Source: Streptomyces sp. MNU76 (GTDB lineage: Bacteria > Actinomycetota > Actinomycetes > Streptomycetales > Streptomycetaceae). From it: a stretch of DNA of 64,000 nt. Where the stretch lies: positions 310,001 through 374,000 of the forward strand of contig NZ_JAJKLK010000007.1 of the NCBI RefSeq assembly GCF_020982545.1, given 5' to 3'. Shown here piece by piece: positions 8,346 through 17,212 of this stretch; positions within the stretch are counted from its first letter, which is position 1, and each line of letters starts with the position of its first letter. A model generated the notes under the pieces. It searched no databases. It saw only the letters and a program-made list of their open reading frames with translations, and had not been told where the DNA came from. The translations under genes were made by a program, and so were the position numbers.

Positions 8346-9727
8346 TCCGTCAGCTCATCCGCAGCTACGTGCTCCTCGTGGCTGTGGCGATCGCCCTGTT
8401 CACCGTGCCGGTGGCGTTCACGCTCACGGATCAGCTGCGGGGGGACACCGAGCTGTCCGTCAAGCGTGAGGCCGAGACCATGGCCAAGCTGCTGGGCACC
8501 GACGACGTCGCCGCGTGCGAGGCCCTCACGCAGATGGCCAAGGCGTACACCGACGACGACGCCGAGGTCCAGGTGTCCGCCACGAACGGCTGCGGGCCCG
8601 AGGGCTTGGCGGCACCGGTCCGGGACGCGGCCCTGACCAGGGCCCTGGAGGACGGCAGGGCCACCACCGACTGGGGAGCCGACTTCATCTGGGGCGACAA
8701 CCTGGTGATCACCGTCCCCGCCCATGAGCGCACGGCGAACGGGAAGGCGACGGATGAGGTCGTCGGCGCCGTACGGATCGTCTTCTCGACCGACCACCTC
8801 ACCTACCGCCTCTGGACCATCTGGGGCTTCCGGGCGGCGCTGGCCGTCCTGGTCCTCGCGGCCGCCGCGTTCATCGGCGTGTTCGCCGCCCGCCGGCTGA
8901 CCGCTCCGCTGCGCCAGCTCAACGAGATGGCGAGCAAGATGAGCGACGGCGACCTGACGGCCCGCTCCCCCGTGACAGGCCCCCAGGAGACACAGACCCT
9001 GGCACGGACGCTGAACCAGGCGGGCGAACGCCTCGACACGCTGATCGCCTCGCAGCGCATCTTCGTCGCCGACGCCTCCCACCAACTCCGCACCCCCCTC
9101 ACGGCGTTGCGGCTGTCGCTGGACAACATCGCGGACGGGGTGGACGACGAGTTCGTCCGGGAGGACGTGGAGCAGGCGACGGCCGAGGTGGTCCGGATGA
9201 GTCGCCTGGTCAACGGCCTGCTGGTGCTGGCGCGGGCGGAGGCGAAGGTGACGGTGGCGGAACCGCTGTCCCTCCGGGAGATCATCCAGGAGCGACTCGC
9301 CTTGTGGAGACCGGCCGCCGACGAGCGCGGAGTCACCATCACGCTCAGGGGGAGTGCCGACGGCCGGCCGCTTGTGCTGGCCAGCCCCGGTCATCTGGAC
9401 CAGGTCCTGGACAACGTGCTCTCGAACGCCCTGGAGGTCTCGCCGGACGGTGCGACGATCACGGTCTCGATGGAGACCCGGGGCGACGTGGTGGTGCTGT
9501 CGGTGCTGGACGAGGGCCCCGGCATGTCGGACGCCGAGAAGTCCCGCGCCTTCGACCGTTTCTGGCGCGGTCAGGGCCTCACCGGGAAGTCCGGGTCGGG
9601 CCTAGGTCTCGCCGTCGTCAAGCAACTCGTCACCGACGACAACGGGACCGTGGCCCTCAAGGACGCGCCCGGGGGCGGGTTGTGCGTCGCGCTCACGCTG
9701 CGGGCGGCGCGGCACGGGGGTGGCTGA
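8342..9727 (+). CDS. Membrane sensor histidine kinase
   Basis: The protein has 461 residues. A first membrane span (LLVAVAIALFTVPVAF) is followed by a sensor loop of about 130 residues, a second span (ALAVLVLAAAAFIGVFAARR, about 167-186) and a HAMP linker. The dimerisation/phosphoacceptor helix carries His247 in FVADASHQLRTPLTALRLSL. The ATPase domain shows QVLDNVLSNALEVSP (N box), VLDEGPGMS (G1) and KSGSGLGLAVVKQL (G2). It is the cognate kinase of the overlapping response regulator. The signal is unknown. Confidence 0.93.
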   Translation: MIRQLIRSYVLLVAVAIALFTVPVAFTLTDQLRGDTELSVKREAETMAKLLGTDDVAACEALTQMAKAYTDDDAEVQVSATNGCGPEGLAAPVRDAALTRALEDGRATTDWGADFIWGDNLVITVPAHERTANGKATDEVVGAVRIVFSTDHLTYRLWTIWGFRAALAVLVLAAAAFIGVFAARRLTAPLRQLNEMASKMSDGDLTARSPVTGPQETQTLARTLNQAGERLDTLIASQRIFVADASHQLRTPLTALRLSLDNIADGVDDEFVREDVEQATAEVVRMSRLVNGLLVLARAEAKVTVAEPLSLREIIQERLALWRPAADERGVTITLRGSADGRPLVLASPGHLDQVLDNVLSNALEVSPDGATITVSMETRGDVVVLSVLDEGPGMSDAEKSRAFDRFWRGQGLTGKSGSGLGLAVVKQLVTDDNGTVALKDAPGGGLCVALTLRAARHGGG

Positions 9728-9752
9728 GCCGGGAGAGCTCAGCCGGCCTCGG

Positions 9753-9780
9753 GTGGCTGAGCCGGGGGGTTCTCAGCCAC
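9753..9780. terminator. Hairpin terminator between convergent genes
   Basis: GTGGCTGAG and CTCAGCCAC form a perfect nine-base stem with a ten-base loop, just after the kinase stop and before the end of the opposing SgcJ-like gene. A second partial copy of GGTGGCTGAGCCGGG lies about 35 bases upstream. There is no U-tract. Confidence 0.6.
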
Positions 9781-9798
9781 GCTCGTGAGGGCGGGTGC

Positions 9799-10299
9799 TC
9801 AGCCCTCGGGCATCGCCGACGAGTGGTGGTTCACGATCTTCCACACGCCGTTCCGCTTCTCGTACTCGTAGGTGTAACGAGCCTCGACGACACGCTTCTT
9901 GCCGGTCTTCGGGTCGGTGAGCGTGAAGGCGTAGGAGCCGGTGTCGATCGCGGAGTTGCCGTCCAGGACGTTGATGATCGTCTTGGTCTTCCTGCCGACC
10001 GGCTTGTTCTCCAGGAAGTGGTCGAAGTAGTCGACGATGCCGGCGCGGTCGGTGCGGATCTTGTTGGAGACGGTCGGCAGGAGGACCGCGTCCTTCGCGT
10101 AGCGGTCCGCGACCTTCTTGGAGTCACCGGTCCGCAGCGCCTTGTTCCAGCCGTCGAAGAGCGCCGCGATCTCCTTCTTGGAGGGCTTCTTCGGCGCGGC
10201 CTCGGCCCCGGCCATGCTGACACCGGCGGTGACCGTGCCGACGGTGACCAGAGCGGTGGCGGTGACGATGGCGGCGCGTATCCGGTTCTTGCGGGTCAT
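9799..10299 (-). CDS. Secreted SgcJ/EcaC-like NTF2-fold protein
   Basis: The protein has 166 residues with a clear signal peptide (positive MTRKNRIR, hydrophobic AAIVTATALVTVGTVTAG, then an AGAEAA cleavage region). The mature domain begins KKEIAALFDGWNKALRTGD and contains VADRYAKDAVLLPTVSN, IVDYFDHFLENKP and YTYEYEKRNGVWKIVNHHSS. This is the SgcJ/EcaC family of NTF2-like proteins. The founding annotation as oxidoreductase is weakly supported; the fold rather than a reaction is what the sequence shows. It is convergent with the histidine kinase gene. Confidence 0.8.
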   Translation of the reverse strand: MTRKNRIRAAIVTATALVTVGTVTAGVSMAGAEAAPKKPSKKEIAALFDGWNKALRTGDSKKVADRYAKDAVLLPTVSNKIRTDRAGIVDYFDHFLENKPVGRKTKTIINVLDGNSAIDTGSYAFTLTDPKTGKKRVVEARYTYEYEKRNGVWKIVNHHSSAMPEG

Positions 10300-10472
10300 C
10301 GCGATCTCCCGTGCGAGGTGGGGGTGTTACTGCCGCCGCTTCCTGTGCGGTGGAAGTGACACAAGATTCGCGTGACGCCGGTTAGGGGCCGTGCAACGGA
10401 CGTACAGGCCCCGGGCAAGGTTCGTACAGGATGGTCGGACGACCCGTGCGACACATCCCGGCCGGGGGCGGG

Positions 10473-11054
10473 TCAGTCCACGTACTCCTTGAGGGGCTCG
10501 GTGTCGAGGATGATGTTCACCGGGTCGGGGAGCCTGACCGTGGCCCCGAAGGTGAACTTCTCCTCGTGCTGGTAGCGCCCACCTTCCGGCTCGTTGAACA
10601 CCACGACCGAGCCGTCGTCGCGGTCGATGAGGAGGTAGACCGGGATGCCTGCGGCGGCGTAGCCGTCGGGCTTCTCCACCCGGTCGCGCTGATGCGTGTC
10701 CGAGTCGTGCGAGGTCACTTCCAGCACCATGAGGACGCCCTTGGCATCCGACCAGTCGCCATGCCCCATCGGGAAGCCGAACGGCGCGAGCAGTCCGTCC
10801 GGGCGGGCCCGCCCCTTGCGGTATTCCTCGACCTTCATCCCACGATCCCCGTAGAGCCACAGCTCGGGACGGTGTTGCATGCACAGCCGCTGCAACCAGG
10901 CGACGATGTGGTCGTGATTGCCATCGGTCACCGGCTTGACCTGAACCTTCCCCTTGATGAACTCCAGCCTCACCATCTCGGGGGCATGGCGTTCCAGCTC
11001 CTCGAACTCCTCGACGGACATCTGCGGCCGGTGTTCGGGCGTGGGGGTGGTCAT
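10473..11054 (-). CDS. Uma2-family (DUF820) putative endonuclease
   Basis: The protein has 193 residues of the PD-(D/E)XK-like Uma2 family, common in Streptomyces. Visible landmarks are MSVEEFEELE, MVRLEFIKGKVQVKPV, ARPDGLLAPFG (candidate metal-binding Asp), VLMVLEVTSHDSDTHQRDR (Glu and Asp of the core), KPDGYAAAGIPVYLLIDRDD and VVFNEPEGG. The ATG at 11054 was chosen because GAGGAGG sits seven bases upstream. A longer in-frame form from 11108 would overlap the preceding gene. Cellular function is unknown for the family. Confidence 0.82.
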   Translation of the reverse strand: MTTPTPEHRPQMSVEEFEELERHAPEMVRLEFIKGKVQVKPVTDGNHDHIVAWLQRLCMQHRPELWLYGDRGMKVEEYRKGRARPDGLLAPFGFPMGHGDWSDAKGVLMVLEVTSHDSDTHQRDRVEKPDGYAAAGIPVYLLIDRDDGSVVVFNEPEGGRYQHEEKFTFGATVRLPDPVNIILDTEPLKEYVD

Positions 11055-11104
11055 GGCGTCGCCTCCTCGACTCCATGGTGCCCTGACCGGCACGTCCTGC
11101 ACGC

Positions 11105-12192
11105 TCATACACGCCTCCCGGCCAGGCCGGCCGCACGGCGCAGTTCCTCCACGCGGGCCGTGACGTCCACGACCTCGTCGGCGCCGGCGTCGGCGTCGGC
11201 GTCGGGGAGGCCACCGGCACGTGGTGCGGGGAGGAAGGTGTCCGGCACCGGGGCGTACATCGGCCCGTCCGCCTCACACTCCGCGAGGCATTCGGGGCAC
11301 AGGCCGTTCACGAGCTCAACGGCTCGCTCGTCCGCGTCACAGAGACCACAGACCATGATCACGCGGGTCACACGAGCGCGCCGGGCCGCCTTCTGCCGCA
11401 GCTTGGCCTTCGCCGGACGTGTCGACGGGGTCGGGGGCATCTTGTTCTCCAATCGTTTGCGGGCGAATCCGCCCGGGTTGGTGACCTCCGACGGCAAGCC
11501 GTCGGTCAGTGCCGTGGTGACGTCCTGTGGCGTCGCGCCGCGCGACAGCCACTGCGTGACCAGGGATTCGAGGGAGTGACAGTCGGCTTCGGACAGCGGC
11601 ATCCGGGGATCGACGGAACGGAGTTCGGCGAGCGTCCGGTAGGCGGTGCTGGGCTGGTCCACCGAAGGGGGCGTCGGGCCGGGGTCCTGGGTCTGGATCG
11701 GGTGGGGGTCGGAGTGGGTTCTTCGGGCGTCTCGTCAGCGGGCTCGTTCTCCTCGACCCGGACCAGTCCCGACCGGTGGTGCTCCGTCACATCCCTGCCG
11801 TCGCGCTCCCGCGCGAAGTTCGCCCACCACTCCACGGACCTGCGGGTACGCGACCAGTACGTTCGCGTCACCCACCGCATGGAGCCTTCCTCGACGGTGA
11901 TGTGCTCATTGATCCAGCGCAGATGCCCGGCGTGGACGAGGCGGCCCGCCGATGTACGCACCGCCTGCTGGCCGTAGTGCGGATGCTCCGCCGCGATCAC
12001 CTTGTGGCCCATGGCGTGGCCGTCTTCGAGGTGGTCGATGAAGACGGCGATCTCGGCGTCACGGGGGCTCAGATGTGCGAAATCCGGGTCCGCGTGCGGG
12101 TCTTCGTCACCTACGGAACGTTTTCCGCAGCCCGTTTTGGCCATCGGGTGAGACGGGGAAGGCAGGGCAGCACTAGGGTGGGCGTAAGCCAC
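11105..12192 (-). pseudogene. Regulatory-type protein split by one frame change in a proline-rich linker
   Basis: Two adjacent frames together make one protein of about 360 residues. The N-terminal part (from 12192, or ATG 12144 at MAKTGCGKRSVG) holds LSPRDAEIAVFIDHLEDGHA, HPHYGQQAVRTSAGRLVHAG and MRWVTRTYWS, resembling a winged helix-turn-helix. It ends in a TPEEPTPTPT linker. The C-terminal part (11105-11662) holds MPLSEADCHSLESLVTQWLS, EVTNPGGFARKRLENKMPP and a Cys-pair motif (CGLCDADERAVELVNGLCPEC). The frame changes within about 11696-11720, next to a five-base G run at 11704-11708. Rejoining there gives a continuous Pro/Thr linker. The reading is either a sequence indel or a recent pseudogene. 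Confidence 0.65.
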
Positions 12193-12440
12193 GATCGAGT
12201 CTCTTTCGATCCGTAGGTCTAGGCCCTGGCAGCGGTGTTGGCGCACCGGCCGGGGCCGATCTATTTGGTTGGTTGCCGCGAACCTAGAGCGACTTTACGT
12301 TCCGAAGCAATCCGATCACGGAACGTCACCCTTTCGGGTTGCGCCCCTTCAACTCACGTACAGACCTGGTTGGTTGGTTTGGGTTTTCACCCAACCCAGA
12401 GATCTTGGAAAACCCCATGGAAGAGCTCGGGTCCCGAGGC

Positions 12441-12632
12441 TCAAGCCCCGGGCCGACCTGCGGAAACGAAGGCCCTCCAAGCGGGGGCGGTGAGGGTGAG
12501 GGTGGGGCCGGTGGGGTCCTTGGAGTCGCGTACGTGGACCGTCAACCGTGCTTCGGATAGGGCGACTTCAACACAGTCGCCGCCCTCGTCGTCGCTGTAG
12601 CTCGACTTGAACCACGCCAGCTGCTCACTCAT
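12441..12632 (-). CDS. DUF397 protein
   Basis: A small protein of about 63 residues with the family hallmarks WFKSSYSDDEGGDCVEVAL, VHVRDSKDPTGPTLTLT and WRAFVSA. DUF397 genes typically follow DUF5753 XRE regulators in Streptomyces, as here. Its start lies inside the end of the regulator gene (overlap of about 8 bases), so translation is coupled. By analogy with the WhiJ/AbaA-type loci the pair modulates development or secondary metabolism. The specific targets are unknown. Confidence 0.88.
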   Translation of the reverse strand: MSEQLAWFKSSYSDDEGGDCVEVALSEARLTVHVRDSKDPTGPTLTLTAPAWRAFVSAGRPGA

Positions 12633-13443
12633 CACGGTTCACCATCCGCTCGATGAAACGGGCCGATTCAGCGGGGCTGAGGGCCTGCGCGCGGATCATG
12701 CTAAGCCGCTCGGTCACGCGGTTGACAACCTCCGGATCAGCCGAAAGCTCGCTGGCAAGCGGCCCTTCCGTGAAGACGAACCGTTCGTGATCACGCGTCT
12801 CCAGCATCACCATGGGCCCCAAGAGGGCCGCACTGATGGCTCGCTCGAAGGGGAGCACCTGCAACAGGACGTTCCGAAGGCAGGACGCCTCCAGCAAGCG
12901 CCGCAGTTGTTCGGCATCCACCTGGGAACTGCGCAGGACCGCCTCGTACAGCACAAAGCTCAGGGCCACCGAGGGCTTCCGCTCCGTGAGGATGGCCTGC
13001 CTCTCCAGACGTGCGGCGACCCTTTCCTCCACCGTCTCCTCGTCCAGAGGTGGGTAGCGATTCTCGATCAGTGTCCGCGCGTAACCCGGCGTCTGCAACA
13101 ACCCAGGAACCAGCGCGACTTCGTACGACCAACGGCTGATCGCCTCCCTCTCCCGCAGCATGAAGTCCTGAGCCCTCGCCGGAAACTTCTCCCTCTGGAG
13201 ATACTCCTTGGCCGAGCTGAGCAGCCCCTGCGCCCCACACAGCTGATCCGCCACATCAAGCACCCTCGGGGTCGGCATCCGCACCCCTTGCTCCATGGAC
13301 TTGATCGTGTCCGGCGAGTAGTTCGCGGCCTCGGCCAGCTCCTCGCGGGTCACGTTCGCCTTCGTGCGCCAGCGCTTCATCTGGTTGCCGCCGTAGCGCC
13401 AGGCAACCGGGGGTTGGGAGTTGGCGTTGCACTGGACCGACAC
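12625..13443 (-). CDS. XRE-family regulator with DUF5753 domain
   Basis: The protein has 272 residues. An N-terminal helix-turn-helix (KANVTREELAEAANYSPDTI, KSMEQGVRMP) precedes the DUF5753 domain (VALVPGLLQTPGYARTLI, RLERQAILTERKP, LYEAVLRSS, VQVLPFERA, ERFVFTEGPLASE). GTG 13443 was chosen because GGAGG lies eight bases upstream; the longer open frame back to 14172 is antisense to the neighbour. It overlaps the DUF397 gene downstream and is divergent from the small gene at 13528, so the 84-base gap between them must hold both promoters. Confidence 0.88.
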   Translation of the reverse strand: MSVQCNANSQPPVAWRYGGNQMKRWRTKANVTREELAEAANYSPDTIKSMEQGVRMPTPRVLDVADQLCGAQGLLSSAKEYLQREKFPARAQDFMLREREAISRWSYEVALVPGLLQTPGYARTLIENRYPPLDEETVEERVAARLERQAILTERKPSVALSFVLYEAVLRSSQVDAEQLRRLLEASCLRNVLLQVLPFERAISAALLGPMVMLETRDHERFVFTEGPLASELSADPEVVNRVTERLSMIRAQALSPAESARFIERMVNRDE

Positions 13444-13527
13444 CGCGCGCACCTCCGACCGATACACACCCGCGTGTATCACCTCAGTCACTACCGAGCG
13501 TAGCCCGCCGATCGCCACCGTGTGACC

Positions 13528-13962
13528 ATGACGGACGCAATTCACCGGCCCCCGTGGGTGCCCGTGGCGGGGCACCGGCTGCGCGTGGTCGGCGTGCACT
13601 TCGACGCCGTACGGATCGAGGGAGCCCTCGGGGAGACCGTCGCGGACAGGCTGATCGAGGTGACGGACGGGGACGCGGGGCCGGTCGTCCTCGAACAGGC
13701 CGGGTTCCGGTGGATGTACTTCCTGCTGAGGCCGGGCACGGTGCACGGACACGCCTGGCTGCCGGGTGTGCAGCGGTTCGGCCTGAACGCGGGGAACATG
13801 CGGACGGTGACCTACGTCGGCATCCCGGCCCTCGACGGCAACACGTTCCCGCTGCGCTGGTACTCCGAGCCGACCCCGGAGACACCGTACGTGGCACCGG
13901 AGTTGTTGCTCACGGCAGTGACTGCGGTGCGCGCTGCCCAGGCCGACCGGGAGGAACCCTGA
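13528..13962 (+). CDS. Conserved small protein of unknown function
   Basis: The protein has 144 residues (ATG 13528; GTG 13522 is possible), without signal peptide or membrane span. It is beta-rich, with VPVAGHRLRVVGVHFDAVRI, GPVVLEQAGFRWMYFLLRPG, GLNAGNMRTVTYVGIPALDG and LRWYSEPTPETPYV. The hydrophilic ends and regular strands suggest a soluble single-domain protein. It is transcribed divergently from the XRE regulator, so control by that regulator is plausible. I do not recognise a characterised family. Confidence 0.6.
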   Translation: MTDAIHRPPWVPVAGHRLRVVGVHFDAVRIEGALGETVADRLIEVTDGDAGPVVLEQAGFRWMYFLLRPGTVHGHAWLPGVQRFGLNAGNMRTVTYVGIPALDGNTFPLRWYSEPTPETPYVAPELLLTAVTAVRAAQADREEP

Positions 13963-14009
13963 CGTGAGTGCAGTGCCACCGCCAGAGACGTTCCCGAGTC
14001 GTGTCCTGC

Positions 14010-14945
14010 CTAGAGCGTGCCCAGCGCCGGTGCGAACGCGATGAGCAGCGGGAGCAGGGCCAGGAGCGCGGCGGCCGTCGTTGTGGCCGCGCGGCGGGTG
14101 CGGTCGAGGCGGGGCGGCGGCTCCAGCAGCCGCTCCACCCGGTCGCCCAGCAGGCGGCGGGTGGTGGAGCAACTCAACACGCCCCGGTGCTGGTTGAGTT
14201 GGATGAGGGCGAGGGCGGTGGTGAGGTGACCGCAGCGGCGCGATGCCGTGTCGTCGGCGGCGAGTTCGACAAGCCGGTGGGTCTGGTCGGCGAAGTGGGC
14301 GAAGAGGGGGATGCGCGGGAAGCCCGTGGCGAGGGCGGTCGAGAGATGGAGCAGCCAGTCGTGGCGGGCGCGGGCGTGACCCAGTTCATGGGCGAGCACG
14401 GCGTCCAGCTGGCGGTCACTCAGCCTGCCCAACGCACCCGTGGTGACGACCAGTTGGGGCGGGGCGCCCGGCATGAGCCACGCGTCGGGGTACTCGTCCT
14501 CCAGCACCAGCAGCGGCCCCTTCGCCTGCGGCAGGCCCGCCGGGAGATCGGGGGCCCGCTCCCGCAGGTGCGCACGGCGCAACCGCCGCCGGCGCCGGGC
14601 CTCGACCAGCTCCCGGGCCAGCATCGCACCGCTCCAGGCCGCCCCCAGGGCCAGCACCAGCGTCAGTACGGCCGTCCAGGGCGGCGCGGCCGTGAGGTCG
14701 TACGCGGCGGTCACGGCCGGGGGCGCGGGGGCGAAGGCATGCGTCCGAACCGTCTCGAACACGGCCGCCGCGCCCAGCACCAGCGCCGCGAGACAGCTCA
14801 GCAGGGCCGCCGCCACCAGGCACTGCCACGTCCACAGCGCGACCACGGGTTCCCGCTCGGGCCACCTGGCCCTCAGCAGCGCACGGGGACCCACCACGGC
14901 GGCGGTCAGAGCCACGGCGACGAGAAGCAGCAGGAGAACGGTCAC
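14010..14945 (-). CDS. M56-family membrane zinc metallopeptidase
   Basis: The protein has 311 residues. It has N-terminal membrane spans (VLLLLLVAVALTAAVVG; LVAAALLSCLAALVLGAAAV; VLTLVLALGAAWSGAML) and the zinc motif HELGH at residues 186-190 within DRQLDAVLAHELGHARARHD. The third ligand region LVELAADDTASRRCG follows, then a C-terminal span (ALLALLPLLIAFAPAL). M56 enzymes such as BlaR1 usually sit next to a BlaI/MecI repressor that they help inactivate. No BlaI gene is adjacent here. The start is GTG 14945. The 14946-15127 gap contains no gene. Confidence 0.85.
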   Translation of the reverse strand: MTVLLLLLVAVALTAAVVGPRALLRARWPEREPVVALWTWQCLVAAALLSCLAALVLGAAAVFETVRTHAFAPAPPAVTAAYDLTAAPPWTAVLTLVLALGAAWSGAMLARELVEARRRRRLRRAHLRERAPDLPAGLPQAKGPLLVLEDEYPDAWLMPGAPPQLVVTTGALGRLSDRQLDAVLAHELGHARARHDWLLHLSTALATGFPRIPLFAHFADQTHRLVELAADDTASRRCGHLTTALALIQLNQHRGVLSCSTTRRLLGDRVERLLEPPPRLDRTRRAATTTAAALLALLPLLIAFAPALGTL

Positions 14946-15127
14946 GTCACTGGGTCCGGTTCCTGTCGGGGGGCGGGCGACGGTGCTTACGCTACCGCCG
15001 GTCCCCGCACCCGCAGCACCCCTTGGCGTGCCCCGAAGCGGGCGACGAGACAGGCGAGGCGGCAGGCGACGAGGCGGTCGTTCGAGGCCGGCGTCCAAGC
15101 GTTCGAGGCGGACGACGGACGATGGAG

Positions 15128-15793
15128 CTACTTGACCTTCCTGCCCAGTCCCAGCGGCCCCGCGATCTCCTCCGCCATGACCTGGCCCGCCTCGAACTCC
15201 AGCGTCTCGTCGCCCATCAGTTCCTGGTCGGTGTCGAGACCGTCCAGCTCGGCGAGGGGCTGATTGAGGCGGACGTGGGCGACCAGGGACTGCAGGGCCC
15301 GCAGGGTCGCCGACGCCGTGGAGCCCCAGTTGGAGAAGTAGGAGAACTGCCACCACCACAGCGCCTCGGTGGTGCGGCCCGCGCGGTAGTGGACCATGCC
15401 GTGGCGCAGGTCGGCGATGACGTCGGCGAGGTCGTCGGAGATCCGGGCCGGGACCGGCGCCTTGCGGGGCTCGTAGGGGTCGAAGACCTCGGAGTAGACG
15501 TCGACCGGGTCGAGCATCAGGGCGAGGCGTTCGCGCAGCTCGTCCACGTCCGGCTCGAAACCGGGGTCGGGCTCGTAGCGTTCGTCGGGCACGATGTCCT
15601 CGTGCGCGCCGAGGCGACCGCCGGCCAACAGCAGCTGGGAGACCTCCAGCAGCAGGAACGGGACGGCCGAGTCCGGCTCGTCGCCCTTGGCCACCTCGGT
15701 GACGGCGACCAGGAAGCTCTCGATCTGGTCCGCGATCTGGACCGCGAAGTCGTCCGGGTTCAGGTCCGTCGCGTGCAGCGTGGCGTCAGACAT
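15128..15793 (-). CDS. DUF5063-family protein
   Basis: The protein has 221 residues, acidic and soluble. It contains DFAVQIADQIESFLVAVTEV, PFLLLEVSQLLLAGGRLGA, DDLADVIADLRHGMVHYRAG, EALWWWQFSYFSNWGSTASA and TDQELMGDETLEFEAGQVM. The pattern matches DUF5063, which in actinobacteria is found directly downstream of recR. It overlaps the recR stop by eight bases. No catalytic motif is evident; a role tied to RecR-dependent repair is only a context inference. Confidence 0.85.
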   Translation of the reverse strand: MSDATLHATDLNPDDFAVQIADQIESFLVAVTEVAKGDEPDSAVPFLLLEVSQLLLAGGRLGAHEDIVPDERYEPDPGFEPDVDELRERLALMLDPVDVYSEVFDPYEPRKAPVPARISDDLADVIADLRHGMVHYRAGRTTEALWWWQFSYFSNWGSTASATLRALQSLVAHVRLNQPLAELDGLDTDQELMGDETLEFEAGQVMAEEIAGPLGLGRKVK

Positions 15794-16385
15794 CCAGCAA
15801 TCGTCTCCCCTCGAAGGCGCGGCCGAGGGTCACCTCGTCCGCGTATTCCAGGTCGCCGCCCACCGGGAGGCCGCTGGCCAGGCGGGTGACCTTGAGGCCC
15901 ATGGGTTTGATCATGCGGGCGAGGTACGTGGCCGTGGCCTCGCCTTCCAGGTTCGGGTCCGTGGCCAGGATCAGCTCGGTGACCGTGCCGTCGGCCAGGC
16001 GGGCCAGCAGCTCCCGTATGCGCAGGTCGTCGGGGCCGACGCCCTCGATCGGGCTGATCGCGCCGCCGAGGACGTGGTACTTGCCCCGGAACTCGCGGGT
16101 GCGCTCGATCGCGACGACGTCCTTCGGCTCCTCCACGACACAGATGACGGACGGGTCGCGGCGCGGGTCGCGGCAGATGTTGCACAGCTCCTCCTGCGCC
16201 ACGTTGCCGCAGGTCGCGCAGAAACGGACCTTCGCCTTCACCTCGAGGAGGGCCTGCGCGAGCCGTCGTACGTCCGTGGGCTCCGCCTGCAGGATGTGGA
16301 AGGCGATCCGCTGCGCGCTCTTGGGACCGACGCCGGGCAGCCGCCCCAGCTCGTCGATGAGGTCCTGGACCACGCCTTCGTACAC
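15786..16385 (-). CDS. recR: Recombination mediator protein RecR
   Basis: RecR acts with RecO (and RecF) to load RecA on SSB-coated gaps. The protein has 199 residues, the standard length. It has the helix-hairpin-helix region (LIDELGRLPGVGPKSAQRIA), a four-Cys zinc finger (FCATCGNVAQEELCNICRDP) and a Toprim domain (VICVVEEPKDVVAIERT, then ELILATDPNLEGEATATYLA). The start is ATG/GTG at 16385. It lies downstream of ybaB, as in most bacteria, with a 203-base gap (16386-16588) that holds no gene. Confidence 0.97.
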   Translation of the reverse strand: MYEGVVQDLIDELGRLPGVGPKSAQRIAFHILQAEPTDVRRLAQALLEVKAKVRFCATCGNVAQEELCNICRDPRRDPSVICVVEEPKDVVAIERTREFRGKYHVLGGAISPIEGVGPDDLRIRELLARLADGTVTELILATDPNLEGEATATYLARMIKPMGLKVTRLASGLPVGGDLEYADEVTLGRAFEGRRLLDV

Positions 16386-16588
16386 GGACTGCCGTCCTTC
16401 CTGGTGTCTTTCAGTACGTACCGTAGTCGGCCGCCGCCGCTCCGAGGAAGGCGGTACCGGGCACGGATGGGCTCGCCGGGGGGTTGCGGGCGAGTTCTGC
16501 GGAGTTCGGAGGTGTCGGGAGGTGTTCGGGCGAAAAGTCGCGCCGGGGGCGCGGAGAGGGTGGGTGAGGGGCGGCCGAGAGGCCCGGT

Positions 16589-16933
16589 TCAGAAGGGCAG
16601 GCCGGGGATGCCCGAACCGCCGCCGAGGCCCTGGGCGAGGGGGCCCAGTTTCTGCTGCTGGAGGGTCTGGGCGTTCTCGTTGGCCGCCTGGACGGCCGCG
16701 ACGATCAGGTCGGCGAGGGTCTCGGTGTCCTCCGGGTCCACCGCCTTGGGGTCGATCTTCAGGGCGCGCAGTTCGCCGGAGCCGTTGACGGTGGCCCGCA
16801 CCAGACCGCCGCCCGCCTGACCGTCGACCTCCGTCCGCGCGAGCTCCTCCTGTGCCTTCGCCAGGTCCTGCTGCATCTTCTGGGCCTGCTGGAGCAGCTG
16901 CTGCATGTTGGGCTGGCCACCACCGGGGATCAC
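16589..16933 (-). CDS. YbaB/EbfC-family nucleoid-associated protein
   Basis: The protein has 114 residues. The N-terminal coiled region NMQQLLQQAQKMQQDLAKAQ (about residues 9-28) is followed by the YbaB core (ARTEVDGQAGGGLVRATVNG, LRALKIDPKAVDPED, LADLIVAAVQAANENAQ) and a Gly-rich tail ending GIPGLPF. The family binds DNA as a dimer. GTG 16933 has GGGAGCT upstream at good spacing. The gene precedes recR on the same strand, a widely conserved pairing. Confidence 0.92.
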   Translation of the reverse strand: MIPGGGQPNMQQLLQQAQKMQQDLAKAQEELARTEVDGQAGGGLVRATVNGSGELRALKIDPKAVDPEDTETLADLIVAAVQAANENAQTLQQQKLGPLAQGLGGGSGIPGLPF

Positions 16934-17212
16934 GTTCAGCTCCCTCGCACGAGTACTTGCGGAGGTCCGCGGGGACGGATCTACGGACGCCCCCGTGGAC
17001 CTTCTTGCGGTCGCAACGAGCCTACGTGGTCGGCACGGCCTCTGCCGCGCCACTCTTTCGAGTGAGTCGGCGGGGATTCATATATCCGATCAAGGGCATC
17101 TTCCAGGGGATAAGCGGCGAAAACACCATCTTCGCCACCCATTGGGCGGTAGGAAGGGGTCCGGCCGCGTCAGGGTGGTGCGTGAGCGCCGTACGTACGT
17201 AGGGAGTGCCGG